Assembly: GCA_008501545.1 (NCBI GenBank)
Contig: QQUM01000295.1
Location: forward strand, 1 to 5,987
DNA: 5,987 nucleotides
Direction of reading: 5' to 3'
Source: Calditrichota bacterium
Lineage (GTDB): Bacteria > Zhuqueibacterota > Zhuqueibacteria > Zhuqueibacterales > Geothermadaptataceae
Part shown: positions 1-4,722 of the stretch, one piece after another
Layout: each line of letters begins with the position of its first letter
Numbering within the stretch: position 1 is the first letter of the stretch
The notes under the pieces: model-generated
Databases searched by the model: none
Seen by the model: the letters and a program-made list of their open reading frames with translations, nothing else
What the model was told of the DNA's origin: nothing
Position numbers and translations under genes: made by a program

Positions 1-70
1 ATTTTATACATGCAATAAAGTTAAACCATTCTGGTCAACAATTATATCCATCACTCTTGTGTCATTTCCT

Positions 71-847
71 TCAGATAGTCAGACGCATCAGGTCCCTGGC
101 AAGTTCTATATTTCCGGGAAATATTTTTGCACACTCTGACCGAATATCGACCGCTTCGCATTCGGGATACATGTGGGTCAGCACCAGTTTCTTCACATCT
201 GCCGCTTTTGCCACCTCCCCAGCAGTCTCCGAATTAAGATGAAAATCAATTCCCTTGCGCGAGGCAGGAAAAGAACATTCACATAAAAGTAAATCAGCAT
301 TTTTCGCTAAATTGATCAGCGCACTGCATGGCCCTGTATCACCACTGTAGACAAAGAGCCGCCCGTCTTTTTGAAAAGCGTAGCCATTTACCGGCGTAGA
401 GTGCTGCAATGCCGCAGACGTGACATCGAGTTCGTTCCATCGCCAGGATTCATTTTCCTTTTCGATAATTTCTACACCGAAATTTGTCTCGTACAGCCAC
501 TCGCCATATGCTTGAGCAAGATTTGCATACCAAGCATTCATTCCTGGTGGACCAAAAATCTGCAAAACTTTCGTTCGATTATACGCAGGAGTATGCAAGG
601 TTGCCCACAGGAAAGGAACCAGATCTGCGACATGATCCGTATGTAAGTGACTGATAAATATCGCATCAATGTCACGGTAATCCTCGCCGGCTTCAAGAAG
701 TCGGCGCAGGCTGCCAGCACCAATATCCAGTAAAAATCGGCCTGGAGTACCGGAAATGTTGACATGATACCCCGACATGCTACGCTCAACTGTAGCAGCG
801 CAGGTTCCTGATCCCAGGACCGTTAACTCAAACACCGGATTATGCAT
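71..847 (-). CDS. MBL-fold metallo-hydrolase, RNase Z/ElaC-like
   Basis: This is a 258-residue metallo-beta-lactamase-fold hydrolase, probably cytoplasmic because no signal peptide is visible. Seen: an N-terminal strand with LGSGT (11-15), LLDIGAG (39-45), the di-zinc signature SHLHTDH (66-72; H67, H69, D71, H72), a GPPG turn (99-102), a further ligand-type His at H149, the bridging Asp in YSGDTGP (D170), H203 in a helix preceding the last domain, and the terminal ligand His in LVLTHMYPE (H225). This order of metal ligands is that of the RNase Z/ElaC group and related phosphodiesterases. The protein is shorter than the roughly 300-residue E. coli enzyme, and I cannot recognise the tRNA-binding flexible arm, so tRNA 3' processing is possible but not shown. 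Substrate is unknown. Start: ATG one base after the cutA stop, preceded by GGAG at good spacing, which implies co-transcription and probably translational coupling with cutA. Confidence 0.9.
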   Translation of the reverse strand: MHNPVFELTVLGSGTCAATVERSMSGYHVNISGTPGRFLLDIGAGSLRRLLEAGEDYRDIDAIFISHLHTDHVADLVPFLWATLHTPAYNRTKVLQIFGPPGMNAWYANLAQAYGEWLYETNFGVEIIEKENESWRWNELDVTSAALQHSTPVNGYAFQKDGRLFVYSGDTGPCSALINLAKNADLLLCECSFPASRKGIDFHLNSETAGEVAKAADVKKLVLTHMYPECEAVDIRSECAKIFPGNIELARDLMRLTI

Positions 848-848
848 T

Positions 849-1199
849 TTATTTCTCCGTTACTTTGCACACCCACTGCAAATATGCCGGAGCGCCATCA
901 ACAACTGGCAGAAAAATAAGCTCGGGAACCTCATATGGGTGAATTTCAGGCACTATTTTTTTAAGTGTATCGGTATGTTCTCTCGTCGTTTTGAAAACCA
1001 GCAATACTTCATTGTCATGACAAACTTCATTTTCCCAGGAGTAAACCGACTCGATTTGCGGTATGATATTCACGCAGGCAACCAATCGCCGGTTTATCAA
1101 TTCGCGGGCGATTTTTCTCGCATCGTCAATATTTCCAGTTGTTGAGAACGCAACAAGTGCATTCTTTTCGTCACCATCAGATTTTACATTATTTTTCAT
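849..1199 (-). CDS. cutA: CutA1-family divalent-ion tolerance protein
   Basis: This is a 116-residue CutA1 protein. The family forms very stable ferredoxin-like trimers, was first linked to copper tolerance in E. coli, and has no settled biochemical role. Seen: ALVAFSTTGNIDDARKIA (14-31), the family core RRLVACVNIIP (37-47), S-x-Y-x-W (51-55, SVYSW), EVLLVFKT (64-71), and the hallmark HPYEVPELI (87-95) followed by YLQWV (106-110). The whole fold is present at normal length, with an extra polar N-terminal tail of about 13 residues (lysine, asparagine and aspartate rich). The ATG at 1199 is the only methionine available and is preceded by only a weak purine stretch (GAAAAG). It is the first gene of a two-gene unit with the MBL hydrolase, and it is divergent from the exported winged-helix gene across a 152-bp AT-rich region. 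Confidence 0.95.
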   Translation of the reverse strand: MKNNVKSDGDEKNALVAFSTTGNIDDARKIARELINRRLVACVNIIPQIESVYSWENEVCHDNEVLLVFKTTREHTDTLKKIVPEIHPYEVPELIFLPVVDGAPAYLQWVCKVTEK

Positions 1200-1229
1200 A
1201 ATTACTTTTCAGACAACCAATTGTTAAAT

Positions 1230-1268
1230 AAATTTATGTATAATTTTAAACCATTTATACCTAAATTT
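1230..1268. repeat. 39-bp imperfect inverted repeat (dyad) in divergent intergenic region
   Basis: The left arm AAATTTATGTATAA (1230-1243) and the right arm TTATACCTAAATTT (1255-1268) are reverse complements at 13 of 14 positions, separated by 11 bases. It lies between the divergent cutA and exported-protein genes, and overlaps the first bases of a candidate promoter for the latter. It contains a TATAAT hexamer at 1239-1244. It could be an operator for a dimeric regulator or a cruciform/hairpin. AT-richness raises the odds of chance pairing, so function is inferred from length and position only. Confidence 0.5.
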
Positions 1269-1295
1269 GAGTCCTAAAAAAACGAGATGTAAACT
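1267..1295 (+). promoter_or_regulatory. Candidate sigma70-type promoter for the 1352-2185 gene
   Basis: TTGAGT (1267-1272) and TAAACT (1290-1295) are separated by exactly 17 bases. Each matches the -35/-10 consensus at 4 of 6 positions, and a TG lies directly before the -10. Transcription would begin near 1302 and leave a leader of about 50 bases. The upstream dyad (1230-1268) touches the -35. This is a by-eye match in AT-rich DNA; the organism's promoter consensus is unknown. Confidence 0.3.
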
Positions 1296-1351
1296 ATTTT
1301 AAACAACGATAAAAAGCAAGCGCTATCCTTCAGATTAAGTGGCATGTAACC

Positions 1352-2185
1352 GTGACAAAACGCAAATTAACATATTCCCTGTTTTTTCTTCTCGCATTCA
1401 CAGGGAAATCATTCGCCCAGTCATCTGATCAGGTGATGGAAAACAAATTGCCGCTAAGTGAAATTCTGGCTGGAACCGACTCGGTCTCCATAGAAAAGTT
1501 CATCATTTGGCAGACAGCGCTTGACACGATGATATGGCGCTATCACCAGCAAAATTCTTTGCTGATTTTTAATCGGATAACAGATGCCAGGCACAATGAA
1601 TTTAGACTCACACCGCTGGAAAAACAAGAGATGCAAATCGATCGTGATTATGTCGGTGCAAACCTCAGTCATGACCAGCTGGACAATCCACCACTATTGA
1701 GTATTTCGGGTTTAACACGGCTTGGCGCAAACGCGATTCGGGCTTATAAAAACAAGCCGAAAAAAGTGAGTGAACTTCCAATTCCCACAGAACTGGAAAT
1801 TGACATATTAAATATTATATGGCAAAATGAGCGGGCAACTGGCAGGGATATTTACGCTAAACTGGATTCAACCCATATTGTAACATTCATCCAGCTCAGA
1901 GAAAAATTGCATCACATGGCGAGGACGGGATTCCTGAACAAGAGGATTATCTCACCGCAAAATCCATTTACATTCATGACCCCCATTGGTGATTATTCCA
2001 TTGAAATGTCCCCGAAAAACAGGCGAAATAGAGAGTTTGAATACAGATCTTTGGTGGCAAGGGGGGATATGTTCGATTATCTGAGCAGCAAAATGTACCA
2101 ATCAAAAGATAAAAAAAGCAGCGAGGGACGAGGGGAGAAGGCGCTCCGCGATCTTCTATTGCGAATGATTTCTGTTTCACAATAA
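1352..2185 (+). CDS. Exported protein with BlaI/MecI-like winged-helix domain, function unknown
   Basis: I do not recognise this 277-residue protein as a whole. Seen: a classical signal peptide, with basic residues K3-R4-K5, a hydrophobic core (about 8-17) and a likely cleavage site SFA-Q after residue 22. Then comes an unrecognised, probably helical segment (about 23-140) with several aromatic residues and a basic stretch near 131-138. Residues about 144-205 read like the BlaI/MecI/CopY winged helix: PTELEIDILNIIWQNERATG, then RDIYAKL, a recognition-helix-like QLREKLHHMARTGFL, and a wing with NKRI...NPFTF. The C-terminus (about 225-277) is charged. No lipobox Cys and no second membrane segment are visible. 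Start: a GTG at 1352 is required to include the signal peptide; no good Shine-Dalgarno precedes it. The next ATG (residue 29) would remove the export signal and also has only a badly spaced AGGTG. The gene stands alone, divergent from cutA. Either an exported protein re-uses a winged-helix fold, or the true start is internal and it is a cytoplasmic regulator. Confidence 0.8.
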   Translation: MTKRKLTYSLFFLLAFTGKSFAQSSDQVMENKLPLSEILAGTDSVSIEKFIIWQTALDTMIWRYHQQNSLLIFNRITDARHNEFRLTPLEKQEMQIDRDYVGANLSHDQLDNPPLLSISGLTRLGANAIRAYKNKPKKVSELPIPTELEIDILNIIWQNERATGRDIYAKLDSTHIVTFIQLREKLHHMARTGFLNKRIISPQNPFTFMTPIGDYSIEMSPKNRRNREFEYRSLVARGDMFDYLSSKMYQSKDKKSSEGRGEKALRDLLLRMISVSQ

Positions 2186-2223
2186 AATCGACTGGTGTTT
2201 TAAGCAATTTACGCTGCGCTGCG

Positions 2224-2245
2224 GGAGAACAAATTTGTATTCTCT
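2224..2245. terminator. Weak hairpin between convergent genes
   Basis: The 70-bp gap between the stop of the exported-protein gene and the stop of the zinc-ribbon gene contains GAGAA (2225-2229) pairing with TTCTC (2240-2244), with the self-complementary CAAATTTG inside. The position suits a shared bidirectional terminator, but the stem is AT-rich and no clear T-tract follows on either strand, so this is tentative. Confidence 0.2.
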
Positions 2246-2255
2246 AATCGTGTGT

Positions 2256-2594
2256 TTACATCAACCAGTATAAAATACGACCGCATCCTTCGCACGTGAT
2301 GACCTGTTCATCACGTTGCATGTGAGTGAGAAGGTAAGTTGGCAATTTCATAAAACAGCCGAGGCATTTGTCATCTTTGATGGGTACGATTGCTCTTTTA
2401 TATCTTTTACGCAAGCGTTCATAATTTCCCAGCAAGGGTTTGGGAATTTTGGAGATCATTTCACTACGGGCGTTTTTGAGTGTATCAGAGCCTTCCGATT
2501 TTACATCGAAGCCAAGCGCTTCAACTTCCTTTAATTCCTGGAGCATCAGGTCAAGATCTTGCAAAGCAACTAACTTATCCAATTGATTCTTCAT
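2256..2594 (-). CDS. Compact C4-type zinc-ribbon protein (COG1579 / zf-RING_7 like)
   Basis: This is a 112-residue protein with two CxxC knuckles, CLGC (C77, C80) and CEGC (C101, C104), ending in GRILYW. The spacing and the phrases LGCFMKLP and CGRILYW match the C4 zinc-ribbon domain of the COG1579 (zf-RING_7) family. Family members are usually about 240 residues with a long N-terminal coiled coil. Here only a short helical start with the typical LVALQDLDLMLQEL (8-21) remains, followed by a basic helix (about 57-68, rich in Arg and Lys). The role of the family is poorly defined; nucleic-acid or protein binding is usual for such ribbons and is inferred here. It is the last gene of the minus-strand cluster, 12 bases after the EIIA stop, with a modest GGAA upstream of its ATG. 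Confidence 0.85.
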   Translation of the reverse strand: MKNQLDKLVALQDLDLMLQELKEVEALGFDVKSEGSDTLKNARSEMISKIPKPLLGNYERLRKRYKRAIVPIKDDKCLGCFMKLPTYLLTHMQRDEQVITCEGCGRILYWLM

Positions 2595-2606
2595 CGTATG
2601 TTTTAT

Positions 2607-3065
2607 CTATTCCGTTAATAATTCTCTGAATTCATCGAACGAAGTCACATCGTTTAAACGATTACGGTTCGACTCTTTGCTTAAAAATTCTACAAGGCGG
2701 CCAAGCACAGGAAGGTATAAATTGCTTTCCTCAAAGGGAGGCGCGATAACAACAAAAATGAGGTGAACAGGTTTTCCATCAAGAGAATCCCAATCCAGCC
2801 CTGCATTGACTTTCGCGAAGGCAATGGTAAGAACCGGTGCTGCCGTTGTGCGTCCGTGAGGCACCGCAATCCCCTTTCCAATTCCCGTACTGCCGATACT
2901 TTCCCGTCGATGCAGCATCTCAGCTACCAATTCCTTGTTTTTTATAATCCCGGCATCAACGAATTTTTCAACCAGTTTGTCCAGTGCTTCTTCCTTCGTA
3001 TCCGCGATAAAATCTTCAAAGAAGATATCCTCTCTAAAGTAAGTAATTAAGTCATCAATGGCCAT
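2607..3065 (-). CDS. PTS EIIA domain protein, PtsN/fructose class
   Basis: This is a 152-residue stand-alone EIIA protein of the PTS_EIIA_2 (mannitol/fructose/PtsN) family, a cytoplasmic protein phosphorylated on histidine by HPr/NPr. Seen: the typical opening TKEEALDKLV (23-32), then MLHRRESIGSTGIGKGIAVPHGRT, in which H70 is the expected phospho-acceptor and REx3STGIG forms its pocket, then LIFVVIAPP (102-110) and the closing helices with LGRLVEFL (121-128). Length is close to E. coli PtsN. No EIIB, EIIC or HPr domain is attached, so a regulatory role like PTS(Ntr) is more likely than sugar transport. Start: I prefer the ATG at 3065, which has GGAGG four bases upstream (3070-3074). An ATG at 3080 would add five residues (MNGGR) and overlap the upstream stop as ATGA, but with only a weak GGA site. 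Either way it is tightly coupled to the preceding small gene. Confidence 0.93.
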   Translation of the reverse strand: MAIDDLITYFREDIFFEDFIADTKEEALDKLVEKFVDAGIIKNKELVAEMLHRRESIGSTGIGKGIAVPHGRTTAAPVLTIAFAKVNAGLDWDSLDGKPVHLIFVVIAPPFEESNLYLPVLGRLVEFLSKESNRNRLNDVTSFDEFRELLTE

Positions 3066-3069
3066 TCGA

Positions 3070-3074
3070 CCTCC
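3070..3074 (-). promoter_or_regulatory. Shine-Dalgarno site deciding the EIIA start
   Basis: GGAGG on the minus strand lies four bases before the ATG at 3065 and inside the longer alternative reading from 3080. It is the strongest ribosome-binding match near this gene and argues for the shorter protein. Confidence 0.6.
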
Positions 3075-3076
3075 AT

Positions 3077-3349
3077 TCATTTTTCCGTGTTTTTACAACT
3101 TTCAATTATTTCCCGGATCTCAGGCATCAGAAACGTATCGTCAAGATCAAGCTTAGCAAGTTCCGCGGCAATTATCGCAATTTTTTGCGAGTCAAGCAAT
3201 GAATTATTTATAATTATCATTTTATCTTCACCAACACGACACCCACCCCCGGCAAAATCGCCTTTCTCATAACGCAATTTATAGCCTAGCCTGACAACGA
3301 GTTCCTCGAGATTCTTTAAAATTTCATCTGCATTCATCGGCGTTGGCAC
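3077..3349 (-). CDS. Small conserved-looking protein of unknown function
   Basis: This is a 90-residue (or 86-residue) cytoplasmic-looking protein with no signal peptide or membrane segment. I cannot assign it to a named family with certainty. Seen: an N-terminal amphipathic helix (about 6-20), then LGYKLRYEKGDFAGGGCRVG (21-40), a strand-like MIIINNSLLDSQKIAIIAAELAKLDLDD (44-71), and PEIREIIE (76-83). The GDFxGGGCR turn, followed by a hydrophobic strand and a helix-rich tail, looks like a conserved fold and not random coding. Start: GTG at 3349, one base after the manC stop, suggests re-initiation; an in-frame ATG at 3337 is the alternative, and neither has a visible Shine-Dalgarno. Its stop overlaps the longer EIIA start (ATGA). 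The coupling places it firmly in the manC-EIIA-zinc-ribbon cluster. Confidence 0.75.
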   Translation of the reverse strand: MPTPMNADEILKNLEELVVRLGYKLRYEKGDFAGGGCRVGEDKMIIINNSLLDSQKIAIIAAELAKLDLDDTFLMPEIREIIESCKNTEK

Positions 3350-3350
3350 A

Positions 3351-4421
3351 CTAAAGGAGTTCTGTAAACCGTTTTCGCTTCAGCATATCGATAACTTTGC
3401 GCACGTCCTGACTGCGATCTATCGGGCAAATCAACATCGCATCTTCGGTATCGACAACAATTGTATCTCTCATCCCCACCAAGGCTATCAGCTTTTCATC
3501 TCCCTCAACCAGGCACCCCGATGAATTAATTAAAATATGTTTTTTACCGGCTGCGTTGTCATCAACATCTTTTTCACGAATTTTATAGACTTCGCTCCAC
3601 GTCCCGACATCATTCCAGCCAAAATCACCGGGAATGACATAGACAGTTTCACTTTGCTCCATAACCCCATAATCGATACTGATATTGCGGATCTGTCTGT
3701 ACACCCGCTCTATAACTGCATCTTCTTGCGGTGTCCCGATTGCTTCATCAACTTCTGCGAGCCCATCGGCCATATTGGGCAGGTGTAGTTCGATTTCGTG
3801 TAGAATAGTTTCAGCCCTCCAGACAAAACAGCCACTATTCCAGAGAAAATCACCGCTTTCAATAAAACGGCAGGCAGTTTCATAATTTGGTTTTTCAGCA
3901 AAGGCCTTCACCTTGTATGCCTTTGTGTTTCCGGCTTCAATTTGTTTGTTATTGTATTGGATATAGCCATATCCGGTGGCCGGGAAGGTGGGTTTTATGC
4001 CAAGTGTGATTAACGCATTTTCTTTTTTTGCAATATCGCCGGCATGACTGAGATCACTTAAAAACTGTTTCTCATCTGCAATGAGATGATCCGCAGGCAA
4101 AACAACCATCACCGCATCCGGATCAATTTTACGCAAAAAAACAGCTCCCAGGCCAATGCAGGGCGCCGTATTTTTACCAAGGGGTTCAACGATAATATTT
4201 TTTTCGGGGAGATTTGGGAGTTGTTCAAGAATGCTGTCTTTGTGGATGGGGAGTGCGACTATATAAATATTTTCCAATTCGATAAGTGGCTTCAGGCGGT
4301 TAATCGTCTGCTGAATCATGGTGTGTTCACCATGTATTTTCAGCAGCTGTTTTGGAAATTTTTCTCTGCTTTTTGGCCAAAATCTCGTTCCAGTACCACC
4401 TGCCATAATCAAACCAAACAT
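3351..4421 (-). CDS. manC: Mannose-1-phosphate guanylyltransferase (GDP-mannose pyrophosphorylase)
   Basis: This 356-residue cytoplasmic enzyme makes GDP-mannose from GTP and mannose 1-phosphate, the precursor of mannose-, fucose- and rhamnose-type surface glycans. Seen: the nucleotide-binding signature MAGGTGTRFWPKSR (6-19) with the FPKQ lysine (K24), EPLGKNTAP (79-87), LPADH (108-112), GYGYIQY (150-156), the FAEKP sugar-phosphate motif (174-178), WNSGCFVW (194-201), DYGVME (250-255) and GWNDVGTW (268-275). A short C-terminal beta-rich segment follows. There is no C-terminal cupin, so this is the monofunctional form without phosphomannose isomerase. Start: the ATG at 4421 has GAGGAG eight bases upstream and begins directly with MFGLIMAGG as in relatives. 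A GTG at 4460 would add 13 residues with no homologous look. It is the first gene of the minus-strand cluster, followed one base after its stop by the small unknown gene. Confidence 0.95.
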   Translation of the reverse strand: MFGLIMAGGTGTRFWPKSREKFPKQLLKIHGEHTMIQQTINRLKPLIELENIYIVALPIHKDSILEQLPNLPEKNIIVEPLGKNTAPCIGLGAVFLRKIDPDAVMVVLPADHLIADEKQFLSDLSHAGDIAKKENALITLGIKPTFPATGYGYIQYNNKQIEAGNTKAYKVKAFAEKPNYETACRFIESGDFLWNSGCFVWRAETILHEIELHLPNMADGLAEVDEAIGTPQEDAVIERVYRQIRNISIDYGVMEQSETVYVIPGDFGWNDVGTWSEVYKIREKDVDDNAAGKKHILINSSGCLVEGDEKLIALVGMRDTIVVDTEDAMLICPIDRSQDVRKVIDMLKRKRFTELL

Positions 4422-4429
4422 AGAAGCTG

Positions 4430-4435
4430 CTCCTC
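4430..4435 (-). promoter_or_regulatory. Shine-Dalgarno site deciding the manC start
   Basis: GAGGAG on the minus strand, eight bases before the ATG at 4421, is a strong ribosome-binding match. It supports the 356-residue protein over the GTG start 39 bases further upstream. Confidence 0.75.
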
Positions 4436-4492
4436 TAATTAAAACCGTCCTTTTGACCACTCAGCCCGATTGGCTTGCAATCAGGGACATTC

Positions 4493-4521
4493 AAAGTAAT
4501 GGCTCGTGTTGTAAAAATCAA
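4493..4521 (-). promoter_or_regulatory. Candidate promoter for the manC cluster
   Basis: On the minus strand, TTGATT (4516-4521) and TACTTT (4493-4498) are separated by 17 bases, leaving a leader of about 65 bases before the manC ATG. The -35 has the TTGA core, while the -10 keeps only the T-A-...-T frame of the consensus. This is a weak by-eye prediction. Confidence 0.2.
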
Positions 4522-4627
4522 GAAGTTTTAGCCATAAACTAAATAGAAATATGGAAGGACAAATGGGCAAATACATCAGAATTTAACGTTTGCGCTTATT
4601 ATTACATGAAGAGATAAATAGATGCGC

Positions 4628-4657
4628 AAATCTTAAATTAGTGAAGCTAAATCTTAA
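4628..4657. repeat. Direct repeat AAATCTTAA, two copies 21 bp apart
   Basis: AAATCTTAA occurs at 4628-4636 and again at 4649-4657. The start-to-start distance of 21 bp is about two helical turns, as for a protein binding twice on one DNA face. It lies in the AT-rich gap upstream of manC, where chance repeats are common, so only the spacing argues for function. Confidence 0.3.
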
Positions 4658-4722
4658 CATATTTTAATTTAAATGGCGTGATTCCATGAATTAATCTTCC
4701 CTTTGTTGCACGAAAAACGTTG

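Larger units (their letters stand above)
4422..4722. other. AT-rich intergenic region upstream of the manC cluster
   Basis: This is about 300 bases between the chemoreceptor stop and the manC start, with no convincing gene on either strand. It holds the manC ribosome-binding site, a weak promoter candidate, a 9-bp direct repeat, a 7-bp inverted pair TTTGCGC (4589-4595) / GCGCAAA (4624-4630) with a 28-base loop, and no convincing T-tailed terminator for the chemoreceptor gene. The stretch 4530-4680 is the most AT-rich part. Confidence 0.6.

Noticed and set aside
4..51. Tiny minus-strand reading of about 15 residues (MDIIVDQNG...) downstream of the MBL gene
   Set aside because: It is too short to support, has no family resemblance, and stops inside the window; the first 70 bases otherwise show no gene or hairpin.
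777..1145. Plus-strand reading of 122 residues antisense to cutA and the MBL gene
   Set aside because: It lies opposite two clear genes with strong family motifs, its translation has no recognisable domain, and it has no good ribosome-binding site. It is a shadow of the opposite strand.
1239..1244. Perfect TATAAT on the plus strand as the -10 of the exported-protein gene
   Set aside because: No -35-like hexamer lies 16-18 bases upstream (the nearest, TTGTTA, is only 12 bases away), and TATAAT is expected often in DNA this AT-rich. The TTGAGT/TAAACT pair downstream is better spaced.
4086..4442. Plus-strand reading of 118 residues opposite the manC N-terminus
   Set aside because: It is antisense to the nucleotide-binding motifs of manC and its translation resembles nothing; it is a by-product of the real gene's codon pattern.
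4589..4630. TTTGCGC / GCGCAAA inverted pair as a terminator for the chemoreceptor gene
   Set aside because: The stem is only 7 bp with a 28-base loop and no T-tract follows on the minus strand, so it does not look like an intrinsic terminator.
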